Shown here: piece by piece, positions 1-6,450 of the stretch | Position numbering within the stretch: the first letter of the stretch is position 1 | How the letters are laid out: the number at the start of each line of letters is the position of its first letter | NCBI GenBank assembly: GCA_030610915.1 | Contig: JAUWQS010000061.1 | Coordinates: 1 to 7,968 of the forward strand | DNA: 7,968 nucleotides | Origin: Pseudomonadota bacterium | GTDB lineage: Bacteria > Desulfobacterota > Syntrophia > Syntrophales > JADFWA01 | Reading direction: 5' to 3' | Notes under the pieces: model-generated | What the model was told of the DNA's origin: nothing | Database searches by the model: none | Seen by the model: the letters and a program-made list of their open reading frames with translations, nothing else | Position numbers and translations under genes: made by a program

Positions 1-243
1 ATGGACGTTATACTGCTCCATTTTGAGGCGATTCGCGCCGAAGGTGCAGGTGTATACGACATCGGCTCCTGATCTCTGGTAATCGGAGTTAATCGCCCGG
101 ATGATGTGCGGATTTTCGAGACACCATATCTCCGGGCAGGCGCCCACCGGCATGCCGCGTCTTTGCAGCTCTGTTCCCGTTGCGCCATCGAGGATAAGCA
201 CTCTTTTTTTCAGGATACTGTTTATGTTATTTTTGATGCTCAT
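1..243 (-). CDS. metH: Methionine synthase (B12-dependent), N-terminal part, cut by window edge
   Basis: The 81 visible codons are the start of the homocysteine-binding (Hcy S-methyltransferase) barrel of cobalamin-dependent methionine synthase, which methylates homocysteine from methyl-tetrahydrofolate in the cytoplasm. Visible hallmarks are the first-strand motif LILDGATGTELQ at residues 16-27, PEIWCLENP at 37-45 and GADVVYTCTFGANRLKM at 59-75, all typical of this barrel. The zinc-binding cysteines and the folate, B12 and activation domains would lie beyond the left edge. The ATG is preceded by AAGG (251-254) with a 7-base spacer. The neighbour upstream encodes a separate activation domain, which supports MetH over a simple homocysteine methyltransferase such as MmuM and suggests that this MetH lacks its own activation domain. 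The C-terminal architecture cannot be seen here. Confidence 0.85.
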   Translation of the reverse strand, partial: MSIKNNINSILKKRVLILDGATGTELQRRGMPVGACPEIWCLENPHIIRAINSDYQRSGADVVYTCTFGANRLKMEQYNVH

Positions 244-249
244 TTATCT

Positions 250-307
250 ACCTTCAGTCTAACAGCCTGCAACCTGAGCAGTTGCGCACGGACAAACAAG
301 TTTGTCC
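250..307. repeat. Repeat-rich leader of metH with perfect palindrome at 290-307
   Basis: The spacer between metH and the activation gene is made of short repeats. ACCTTCAGTCTAA (250-262) is an exact inverted copy of 1370-1382, and its minus-strand form supplies the AAGG used as the metH ribosome binding site. CAACCTGAGCAGTTGC (270-285) is a diverged copy of the CTGAGTAGTTAC element found at 6157-6168 and 7768-7779. GGACAAACAAGTTTGTCC (290-307) has two perfect 8-base arms around AA. It could fold as a hairpin in the leader RNA or bind a dimeric regulator, but nothing beyond symmetry supports a regulatory role. It has no T-run, so I do not call it a terminator. Confidence 0.6.
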
Positions 308-319
308 ATGCCACCCGCC

Positions 320-340
320 TCATTTCTCATTTCTCATTTT
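320..340. repeat. Three 7-bp tandem units containing a stop codon
   Basis: TCATTTC occurs at 320-326 and 327-333, and TCATTTT at 334-340. Read on the minus strand these are GAAATGA-type units. The TGA stop of the activation gene (327-329) is the start of the second unit, so the last residues (QNEK) are encoded by the repeat. A perfect palindrome, GATATTTAATATC (341-353), lies directly beside it inside the coding region. Confidence 0.6.
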
Positions 341-968
341 GATATTTAATATCTTCAACCCCTGCTATGGCAGTGACAGACTTTTCCGGCCTGAGTATAA
401 AATTTTCATTTATCTTGATTCCAATATGCCGGAGTTGTAGAATATCGTAAATAATCTTCTGATTTTCAAGTAAAAAATCGTGATATCCGGCAGAAAAACG
501 CATTGCCGTAAGATGTTTATTCTCTCTGCGAAGTTCCCGATTGTAGTAATCCATAACCCAGTCGAGCGACGCATCGACGATTTCGCTGCCCACAGCGTCA
601 AAGACTACCGCGCGGGTCAGATTATTCCCGTCTGAATCTTTCCGGATAGCCTCAATGATATCGCTGCCGGCAGTTGCACCCATCAACACAATCTCCCGGC
701 AGTTTTTGAGAAATGCTGACAGGCGTTTGCTTTCGAAGGTAGCGCCTGTTGAGAGGACAATCCCGGAGGATATCTTCTCATTGATGGAAATTCGCATGCC
801 TGCCCCTCTTAAGTTAATGAGATTCAGGGCATCTTCAAGATAATGTTCAATCTCCTCTTCCTGATGTGGCAAAAGCCGGGTCTTGCCTTTTCGATATCCC
901 AGACGTCCATATATGCGCTCCTTTGGCGCTGGGATGTTTATGGAGTTAAAAAAAACCAAACGATTCAT
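327..968 (-). CDS. Stand-alone methionine synthase activation-domain protein
   Basis: This 213-residue protein resembles the C-terminal activation domain of cobalamin-dependent methionine synthase, which binds S-adenosylmethionine and remethylates oxidised cob(II)alamin. The key motif is RFSAGY at 157-162. It matches RPAPGY of E. coli MetH, where Arg1134, Gly1138 and Tyr1139 contact SAM; the Arg, Gly and Tyr are kept and Pro1137 is Ala160 here. Other family-like segments are ERIYGRLGYRKGKT (17-30), LMGATAGSDIIEAI (95-108), DAVGSEIVDASLDWV (124-138) and LRPEKSVTAIAGV (192-204). The methyltransferase and B12-binding domains are absent, so it must act in trans. metH starts 83 bases downstream, its likely partner. 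The ATG has no clear Shine-Dalgarno sequence, but no better in-frame start lies just upstream and the family motifs begin close to this Met. The end falls in a 7-bp tandem repeat. Confidence 0.85.
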   Translation of the reverse strand: MNRLVFFNSINIPAPKERIYGRLGYRKGKTRLLPHQEEEIEHYLEDALNLINLRGAGMRISINEKISSGIVLSTGATFESKRLSAFLKNCREIVLMGATAGSDIIEAIRKDSDGNNLTRAVVFDAVGSEIVDASLDWVMDYYNRELRRENKHLTAMRFSAGYHDFLLENQKIIYDILQLRHIGIKINENFILRPEKSVTAIAGVEDIKYQNEK

Positions 969-1045
969 GTCAACACATCCCGACCAGACCGCGATTTCTC
1001 TGAATTACAGAAAAGGTTATTATGGGAGGGCTTATACACAGTATC

Positions 1046-1345
1046 TTAATGAGATGGTTCAAAGGGCGAGAATTCGTACTCTTTGTCTATTACTTTGATA
1101 ATTAATTTATCCTCTGTATTTTCTTTAACCTGTCCCTCTATGATTCGACGACATCCAAAATCATAAAAACTCACCTGACAGGTTGGAACATCGCTTTTAT
1201 CCGGTTTTCCGTAATATTTCTCTTTTTGCTCCGGAGATAATTCTCTGACAAACAACTTCTGACATCGTTCTCTGGTCTCCCAGTCTCCCTCACGAACGAC
1301 TACCTTATAATTGCCATGAAACTTGATTGGCATCTCAATTTTCAT
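1046..1345 (-). CDS. Small protein of unknown function (99 aa)
   Basis: I do not recognise this protein. It is soluble-looking and highly charged, with no signal peptide or membrane segment. It has three cysteines (C28, C56, C65), a Lys/Glu-rich stretch at 36-50 (RELSPEQKEKYYGKP), and a C-terminal half of alternating hydrophobic and charged residues (FYDFGCRRIIEGQVKEN, then DKLIIKVIDKEYEF) that suggests a small beta-rich fold. GAGGAG at 1350-1355 lies four bases before the ATG, which favours a real, translated gene. It sits between a repeat block upstream and the methionine synthase activation gene 77 bases downstream. Position could place it in either the glucan or the methionine operon, and nothing in the residues decides this. 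Confidence 0.65.
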   Translation of the reverse strand: MKIEMPIKFHGNYKVVVREGDWETRERCQKLFVRELSPEQKEKYYGKPDKSDVPTCQVSFYDFGCRRIIEGQVKENTEDKLIIKVIDKEYEFSPFEPSH

Positions 1346-1369
1346 CTTTCTCCTCTTTTTTTAGGTTGT

Positions 1370-1455
1370 TTAGACTGAAGGTCAGTGGTTAGTGGTCAGT
1401 GGTCAGTGAACAGTATTTTCTGACCACTGACCACTGCACACTGTTCACTGTTTTT
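1370..1455. repeat. GTGGTCAGT repeat block, copy A, 16-bp perfect stem
   Basis: The block contains tandem GTGGTCAGT-like units followed by their reverse complement. AGTGGTCAGTGGTCAG (1391-1406) pairs perfectly with 1420-1435 across a 13-base loop. The right flank (1431-1450) is an exact inverted copy of 5823-5842, and the 25 bases at 1411-1435 are identical in the same orientation to 5844-5868. The block overlaps the 3' end of the glucanotransferase gene and supplies its TGA (1445-1447). The hairpin follows that stop on the minus strand and could slow transcription or protect the mRNA, but no T-run follows, so it is not a standard Rho-independent terminator. The left end (1370-1382) matches the metH leader at 250-262 in inverted orientation. 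Confidence 0.85.
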
Positions 1456-3556
1456 TATCTTCTACCTTTTTGCCGATATCCATTTTCACAAAGATTCTCC
1501 CCGATTTTTGGCTGCTTAAATTCAGTTTCCAATGGGCCAATATCACTGAACCCTGATAGGTCTTCTCAAACCCTTCTTCCGACTGGGAAACAGTTTCCAG
1601 AGGGAATCTCCATATACTCGCAGGATGCTCAAAGTCAAAGGTTACCGCAAACCCGCCCCGATCATCCCTCATCTGTAAGGTCTTTACATCCTCCATCTCT
1701 CCGGCACTTGAAAGAGATTCGCCCTGGCCCCTGCCGCGCCAGGGCAAGCCATCCCTTCCACGAAAGAGATAATATTTTTCAGGATCATCTTTAGACAGGA
1801 ACGTAAGATTAAATTCAATCCCAAACCATAAATCGGTTTTTTGCCGGTCCTTATTCAGAATCTCATACGTGGCCTGAATAACCGCGAAATCTCTTGGGAT
1901 GAAAAAGGTTTTTCTTATCTCAATCTCTTGCCCTTTCCCTTCCAGACAGACACTTCCCTCTCTCTTCAATCTCAACCTGATGCCCTTATTTTCTCCGTTT
2001 GAGTCTATACCTGAGATCTCATAGGGTTGATTTACAAAATTACCCGCCTCCCCGTATTGGCATCTTCTGAAATCCTCCAGGGTGGTCCCATCTCCCAGGA
2101 AGTGATCCAGAAAGGAGTAACGTCCATACCAGTCGTAAAAAAGCTGATCCCCAAGGTCTCCTTTCTTCATCTTTTTCATTTCATGTATGGAGGAAGGCTC
2201 CTCTTCTTCGTGCTCCGGGGTCAGGTTCTCTTTTAATTTATGGTGATAGGCCTCCTTTTTTCGTGACAGGGTATCGGCTAAATTGAATGATTTTGGTTTA
2301 TAATCCAGTTCAAATAGGGCGCCGCCATGATCAACATCAAAATAGGCATTTATTTTCTTGTTACTTATCAGAACCTCGTCATATCCATCCTTGTCAAAAT
2401 CTATCCTCTCACCCTTTATCCATTCGCTTGTCCCATGCATTTCCTTGTCTGCAATATTTTCTGCGTTGATTAAATGCTCATAAACCGCATGCCGGAGATG
2501 GCCAAGATACAACCCGCCAAAGATGCCATGCCAGTAGGCGCAATTGCATTGACCCTTATAAAGTTCCACCAGCGCTGGTGATGTTCCAGATATGGCATCC
2601 TTCTTTCTGGCTTCCGCTTCGTCAACCAGACCGCTTACATAGAGCATCTTCTTATGCATATTGTTGGCCTCGGGATATTTAACCAGGAAATTTTCCCACA
2701 TCCCTCCTGCCCACTCCATCATCTCCTCATAGGACGAGCTGGGCAGATAGATCCTCCCCGTCGGGGTGTATCTATCTATGTATTCACTGAAGGTGATCAT
2801 ATTGATCCAGTCCTTGTTCTCCTCCAGAGCGCCAAAGAAATCCTCCAGCCACCCCTTTTCATAAACCCAGATGTAAGTTCCTGGCCACATTCCAAACTTT
2901 TCACCATCATCCCCGTAAGTTACCGCAACCCCCTCCTCGACTGTGGCCATCCCCTGCAGGTATTCGATGGTCTCCTCTACCTGATGAAAAGGAATCATGT
3001 AACGCAGCCTTTTACTAATGGGAAAGAGATACAGCGGATAACCTTCCCTTTCGGTGACATAATAGCCGGAAAGCTCCTCCGCCTTCAGCCCGGTACAGGT
3101 AAAGTGGTGATCATCAACAAATGTATACCTTATTCCAGCCTCGGAAAGAAGCCTGGGAAGCGCTGGGTCCCAGACCCTCTCCGCAAGCCAGATGCCTTCG
3201 GGATTATATTTAAATTTTTCTCTGACAAACCTCTTCGACATCTCAATCTGACCCATGGCATCGCGATAAGGGATAGCATGGAGGATGGGCTCATAAAATC
3301 CACCAGCCAAAAGCTCGATCTGGCCCCGATTCAGCAGGCCTTGAATCTTCGAAAATATTTCAGGCGCCCTCTCCATAAACCATTCCCACAAAGGGCCACT
3401 GTAATGTAAGGATATCCTCACACCTGGATGGTTCTCCAGCGCCTCAATGAAGGGCAGATAACACTTTTCGGTGGCTTCTTTAAATACATGGTCAAAATTC
3501 CCCACCGGCTGGTGGTTATGGACAGCAAATAATAAGTTTACCTTTTTCACCTGCAT
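1445..3556 (-). CDS. GH57 4-alpha-glucanotransferase (amylomaltase-like)
   Basis: This 703-residue protein closely resembles the GH57 4-alpha-glucanotransferase of Thermococcus litoralis (about 659 aa), which moves maltodextrin segments between alpha-1,4-glucans. GH57 motifs in order are HNHQP (13-17), GQIELLAGGFYEP (78-90), GIWLAERVW (121-129) with nucleophile Glu126, YGDDGEKFG (214-222) with acid/base Asp217 by comparison with Glu123/Asp214 of the Thermococcus enzyme, and SYEEMMEWAG (275-284). The central helical domain follows (GQCNCAYWHGIFGGLYL, 335-351), then a beta-rich C-terminal domain from about 380 with FDKDGYDEVLISN (387-399) and YDWYGRYSFLDHFL (474-487). About 30 residues after EMMEW present in the Thermococcus protein, as I recall it, are missing. 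There is no signal peptide, so it is probably cytoplasmic. AGGGGAG (3561-3567) is the ribosome binding site. The gene starts 24 bases after the preceding GH57 gene, hence one operon. An alpha-amylase activity cannot be excluded. Confidence 0.88.
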   Translation of the reverse strand: MQVKKVNLLFAVHNHQPVGNFDHVFKEATEKCYLPFIEALENHPGVRISLHYSGPLWEWFMERAPEIFSKIQGLLNRGQIELLAGGFYEPILHAIPYRDAMGQIEMSKRFVREKFKYNPEGIWLAERVWDPALPRLLSEAGIRYTFVDDHHFTCTGLKAEELSGYYVTEREGYPLYLFPISKRLRYMIPFHQVEETIEYLQGMATVEEGVAVTYGDDGEKFGMWPGTYIWVYEKGWLEDFFGALEENKDWINMITFSEYIDRYTPTGRIYLPSSSYEEMMEWAGGMWENFLVKYPEANNMHKKMLYVSGLVDEAEARKKDAISGTSPALVELYKGQCNCAYWHGIFGGLYLGHLRHAVYEHLINAENIADKEMHGTSEWIKGERIDFDKDGYDEVLISNKKINAYFDVDHGGALFELDYKPKSFNLADTLSRKKEAYHHKLKENLTPEHEEEEPSSIHEMKKMKKGDLGDQLFYDWYGRYSFLDHFLGDGTTLEDFRRCQYGEAGNFVNQPYEISGIDSNGENKGIRLRLKREGSVCLEGKGQEIEIRKTFFIPRDFAVIQATYEILNKDRQKTDLWFGIEFNLTFLSKDDPEKYYLFRGRDGLPWRGRGQGESLSSAGEMEDVKTLQMRDDRGGFAVTFDFEHPASIWRFPLETVSQSEEGFEKTYQGSVILAHWKLNLSSQKSGRIFVKMDIGKKVEDKKQ

Positions 3557-3580
3557 ATTTCTCCCCTGCCGTTTTATATT

Positions 3581-5791
3581 CTATACACTCCATACTTTTT
3601 TTTCGAAATCTTTATCGGGGACGGTAAAAGAAAGGTACCCATTGGCAGGATATCGGTCGATTTCCCTCTTTTTTCTCTCAACCCTGCAAGAGAGATTTAA
3701 ACGGTCATTGCAAGAGACGCCTATATCCTTGAAAGGCACAGCGAGTTCTACTATATTCTTAATTGCTATGGTAGCATACCATCTTACCACCTCGTAGCTA
3801 ACGCCGTCCATGCTCCTGTAAAGGGTAAACCGGTTTTCAGCCTCATTCCTGATTCCTAAGGGAAAGAGGATCTTATAGTCGTTTATTCCGGCCATGATAT
3901 GGAGGTGGATCATTACCGGTCCATTCGCAGTCTCTCTACAGGGATCGAGCCGTATATAGAGATTGCGCATGTCGAAGCCGTAATATATCGCTGTTATAGC
4001 ACTTTCTTTCTTATACATCGCCCCGCCGGCCTTTCTCGCCTGATAGAGACCTGCCGCCCTCCATTCAAAAAAATCGGAGACTCCGTCGATCTGAGGCGAG
4101 ATGAGCCCAACCGGCTCTCTGGTTGGGCTCACCGCTCCCAGGTTTATAATAGGATTTTTGAGATACTCAGGTATTTTTTTGCCTAAGATTTTAAACACAT
4201 TGCCCAGATGCATCCTGAAGAGGTGATCGAACTGCGCCTTATAATCGGTGTAAAAGTCATCATCGTACCACCAGAACCAGTCGCTCCCTTCAGCCATATA
4301 TATTTCATCCCAGGCCAGTTCATTCATGTCGCGCTTCTTTTTGGAATCTCTAAGAAATCTCCAGAGCCGGCGAAACCCGGTATTAGTGGAATCACAAACC
4401 ACCGCACCTTTTTTTTGGTAATCCGCAAGAAATCTCCTTGTGCGCGAGAGGCAATCCCAGGCCATATTTTCCTCGGGAGATCCGATCCACACTCCAAGAT
4501 TATGGTTTATCCAGGAACCGGTATAAAGAGATTCAATCTTCTCCACGGGAGGATGGTCGTTCAGATAATCGCCAATCTTCACGCAAGCTACCTCTTTATC
4601 ACATGAAAGTCTGGTATAGAGCTGTGTAAGAAACGACCGGCCGCTATTCGGATAAGATTCCCAGGGGTTCTCACCATCCAGCACAATACATACCAGTCCC
4701 TTCCGGATTGTCTTCAGCCTCTGACAGAAATCTTCCACGGCCTCCTCCGGAGGCATGTTGTGATAACCAAAACCTATCATGTCCGAAAGCGCCCTGTCCC
4801 GGAATACAACACTTACTCCTTTCCCATCATAACCGGCCAGATAGGGTTTATACAGGACATCTTCCCTACTTCCATCATCAATGGAATTAAGGAGTATCTC
4901 CTCATCGGTGGCAATCCACCTTATCCCTTCATCACAGAGGGCTGGTATCATCTCGGGGCAGACAGCGCCCTCCGATGGCCACATCCCCTCAGGAGCACTG
5001 CCGAATATCCCTTTGTGAAAGGCGATGGCCTTTCTTATCTGGGCCCTGGCATCTTCAGGGTAATGGAAACTCTCGGGCAACACCGCCCCCGGCAGGGAAC
5101 GTCCGGCAAATTCACTATCCCAGAGCAGGGGAAGTATCGGATGATAAAAAGGGCTGGTGGTAAGCTCTATCTGACCTGTAGCCTGCAAATTCCTGTACGT
5201 GGAGATCACTTCGCCCAGAGTCTCCCTTTGAATCTTCATACAGTACTTTTTATCCTCTTCGGAAAAGCCGCTCCCCTTCTTCAACAGCTCAGCTATTCCC
5301 TCTTTCTTTTCGGATGCCCTATAGCCAAACCAGGAAAGGTTGAACCATACCTGGAGGTCCAGATATTCCTGTGGAGAAAAATCCGATATTACATCATCCA
5401 GCTCAGCATTTATGGTTCTCGTTCCCCTCTTCTGCAAGAGTCTCCAGTATCCGGGGTGAGGTCTTATCATCGTCTCCCAGTTTGAGGAAAAGAAATTGGA
5501 TAAAAGAAATTTCTTCTCTTGAGGCTCAAGCTCACCGGCCGGTTTCATCGTATGGTCAAGGAAGGAATCGGTTGAGCCTTTATCCGCGTAATCTATTATC
5601 TGCTTCAGGAGAGAAGGGGTAAGGTTGAAGGTCTGCTTGACATCCGGAAAGTCACGAAGAATAGAGACCATGTCATAATAACCCCTCGTTGCATGGAGTC
5701 TCACCCATGGAAGGAGATACTCGCCGCCAGGGGAGTCCTTATAATACGGCTGATGCATATGCCAGTAAAAGGCCAGATGAATTTGTTTCAT
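3581..5791 (-). CDS. GH57 glycoside hydrolase, amylase/amylopullulanase-like (COG1449 type)
   Basis: This 736-residue protein belongs to the GH57 branch that includes archaeal amylopullulanases. Motifs in order are HMHQPYY (11-17), GQIELTTSPFYHPILP (206-221), GMWPSEGAV (269-277) with predicted nucleophile Glu274, VLDGENPWE (370-378) with predicted acid/base Asp372, and SWINHNLGVWIGSPEENMAW (426-445). WFWWYDDDFYTDY (505-517) and an FDHLFRMHLGNV helix follow, then a beta-rich C-terminal region from about 550. The likely role is hydrolysis of alpha-1,4 and perhaps alpha-1,6 bonds in glycogen or starch-like chains. No signal peptide is visible, so it probably acts on internal glucan. It is the first gene of a tight pair with the glucanotransferase. 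The start agrees with the family (first motif at residue 11), but the ATG is one base from a repeat element and has no evident Shine-Dalgarno sequence. Confidence 0.82.
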   Translation of the reverse strand: MKQIHLAFYWHMHQPYYKDSPGGEYLLPWVRLHATRGYYDMVSILRDFPDVKQTFNLTPSLLKQIIDYADKGSTDSFLDHTMKPAGELEPQEKKFLLSNFFSSNWETMIRPHPGYWRLLQKRGTRTINAELDDVISDFSPQEYLDLQVWFNLSWFGYRASEKKEGIAELLKKGSGFSEEDKKYCMKIQRETLGEVISTYRNLQATGQIELTTSPFYHPILPLLWDSEFAGRSLPGAVLPESFHYPEDARAQIRKAIAFHKGIFGSAPEGMWPSEGAVCPEMIPALCDEGIRWIATDEEILLNSIDDGSREDVLYKPYLAGYDGKGVSVVFRDRALSDMIGFGYHNMPPEEAVEDFCQRLKTIRKGLVCIVLDGENPWESYPNSGRSFLTQLYTRLSCDKEVACVKIGDYLNDHPPVEKIESLYTGSWINHNLGVWIGSPEENMAWDCLSRTRRFLADYQKKGAVVCDSTNTGFRRLWRFLRDSKKKRDMNELAWDEIYMAEGSDWFWWYDDDFYTDYKAQFDHLFRMHLGNVFKILGKKIPEYLKNPIINLGAVSPTREPVGLISPQIDGVSDFFEWRAAGLYQARKAGGAMYKKESAITAIYYGFDMRNLYIRLDPCRETANGPVMIHLHIMAGINDYKILFPLGIRNEAENRFTLYRSMDGVSYEVVRWYATIAIKNIVELAVPFKDIGVSCNDRLNLSCRVERKKREIDRYPANGYLSFTVPDKDFEKKVWSV

Positions 5792-5792
5792 T

Positions 5793-5805
5793 GTAACTAT
5801 TCAGC
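5793..5805 (-). repeat. GCTGAATAGTTAC element, left boundary of repeat island
   Basis: The minus-strand sequence GCTGAATAGTTAC is an exact inverted copy of 6589-6601. It ends one base before the start codon of the GH57 gene, so it occupies the place where a ribosome binding site is expected. It belongs to a short dispersed family, with variants at 270-285, 6157-6168 and 7768-7779. Confidence 0.7.
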
Positions 5806-5810
5806 TCACG

Positions 5811-5878
5811 AAAAACAGTGGTCAGTGAACAGTGTGCAGTGGACAGTATTTTCTGACCACTGACCACTAACCACTAAT
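5811..5878. repeat. GTGGTCAGT repeat block, copy B
   Basis: This is the second copy of the block at 1370-1455, on the other side of the two GH57 genes. AGTGGTCAGTG (5817-5827) pairs perfectly with 5858-5868. Overall, copy B aligns best with the reverse complement of copy A, yet the 25-base core at 5844-5868 matches copy A in the direct orientation. The hairpin core is therefore flipped relative to its flanks. Confidence 0.8.
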
Positions 5879-6152
5879 CAGGTTCACGGTTAGAGAGCGA
5901 TGAAAATTGAACATTGTAGGGTGGGGTTTTATACCCCACCGGCGAAAAGTGGCATATAAAATGCCACCCTACACGCCCACATCGGGCGATTAAAACCTCC
6001 CCTACCCTAATCCGGACAAGCCGGAAACAAGGAGCGCTGACGCTCGAGAGAAAAGGCAAAAGGCTAATATTCTGAAGGGAGCGAAGCTCCCGCCCCTCAA
6101 GGACGTCAGGCCGCTCCTTAAGCGATAGCGCTCTGTTGAACCGTGAACCTGA
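5878..6152. repeat. 275-bp composite element with 14-bp terminal inverted repeats
   Basis: TCAGGTTCACGGTT (5878-5891) is the exact reverse complement of 6139-6152, and an AGAGCG match continues inward with gaps. Internal perfect stems include CGCCC/GGGCG (5974-5988), TCCGG/CCGGA (6011-6025), GAGCG/CGCTC (6032-6045) and GGGAGC-GAA-GCTCCC (6077-6091). AAGGAGCG at 6029-6036 pairs with 6112-6119, enclosing the last two. The apparent 93-codon reading frame across this element (5874-6155) is a by-product of repeats, not a gene. Confidence 0.65.
5916..5972. repeat. Cruciform-like GTAGGGTGG repeat with two inner hairpins
   Basis: GTAGGGTGG (5916-5924) and CCACCCTAC (5964-5972) form a perfect 9-bp outer stem. 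Between and overlapping them are two alternative hairpins: GGTGGGGT/ACCCCACC (5920-5940) and GTGGCAT/ATGCCAC (5949-5967). The outer stem and inner hairpins share bases, so the outer-stem and two-hairpin folds compete. Confidence 0.75.
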
Positions 6153-6156
6153 CAAC

Positions 6157-6168
6157 CTGAGTAGTTAC
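6157..6168 (+). repeat. CTGAGTAGTTAC dispersed element
   Basis: This copy lies next to the right arm of the 275-bp element, preceded by ACAAC as in the copy at 270-285. An identical 12-mer occurs at 7768-7779, and the CTGAATAGTTAC variant is at 6590-6601. Confidence 0.65.
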
Positions 6169-6204
6169 CATATACAAATCTTTTGAACTCCAGACATCGT
6201 TAAA

Positions 6205-6446
6205 TAGTACCTGAACGAAAACTAAAAAAAGATACTATTTCGGATAGTTAAACATTATTCAAGAAACGAAGATTTTCGAAAAGCTGTTAGCATTTAGCTA
6301 TTAGCATTTAGCTCAAGGGGCTATCTGCTTGATTTTAAAAGCTAAAGGCTAACTGCTAAAAGCTAATGGCTCAAAAACTTCGATTTGGGAAATGACAATA
6401 ATATGTTGTCAAAACGATAGGTTAACTATTTTTCGTTCAGGCACTA
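6205..6446. mobile_element. MITE-like non-autonomous element (242 bp), no transposase
   Basis: TAGTACCTGAACGAAAA (6205-6221) and the reverse complement of 6430-6446 differ at one position of 17. The octamer TAAATAGT occurs directly on both sides (6201-6208 and 6445-6452). Two readings fit: a TA-flanked element, as IS630/Tc1-type transposons produce, or an 8-bp target duplication with shorter inverted repeats. The interior is arm-like throughout (imperfect pairing of 6265-6290 with 6360-6385) and has no coding capacity. It would have to be moved by a transposase encoded elsewhere. Whether it is still mobile or a fossil cannot be told. Confidence 0.55.
6283..6372. repeat. TTAGC hairpin inside the MITE-like element
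   Basis: The left arm has two 14-base tandem units of the form TTAGCATTTAGCTM (6287-6314). The 26 bases 6287-6312 pair with 6341-6366 at 22 positions, with the pattern TTAGC-n-TTTAGC repeated twice. A further TCAAG/CTTGA stem (6313-6317 and 6328-6332) lies near the tip. This forms the apex of the larger palindrome at 6205-6446. Confidence 0.7.
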
Positions 6447-6450
6447 AATA

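Noticed and set aside
1383..1452. GTGGTCAGT units as a CRISPR array or Rho-independent terminator
   Set aside because: Units are about 7-10 bases with no unique spacers, and the hairpin is not followed by a T-run on either useful strand.
2654..3409. Plus-strand reading frame of 251 codons
   Set aside because: It lies wholly antisense to the glucanotransferase gene, which has all GH57 motifs. Its translation has no recognisable domain and there is no ribosome binding site.
4760..5485. Plus-strand reading frame of 241 codons
   Set aside because: It is antisense to the first GH57 gene, low-complexity and without family resemblance; a shadow of the real gene.
5916..5972. Hairpins near the GH57 start as a riboswitch
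   Set aside because: The stems are short repeats of a general palindromic type also seen at 6496-6521, with no conserved aptamer core I can recognise.
5874..6155. Minus-strand frame of 93 codons in the repeat island
   Set aside because: It coincides with the 275-bp inverted-repeat element and its sequence reads through hairpin arms, so it is an accident of repeats.
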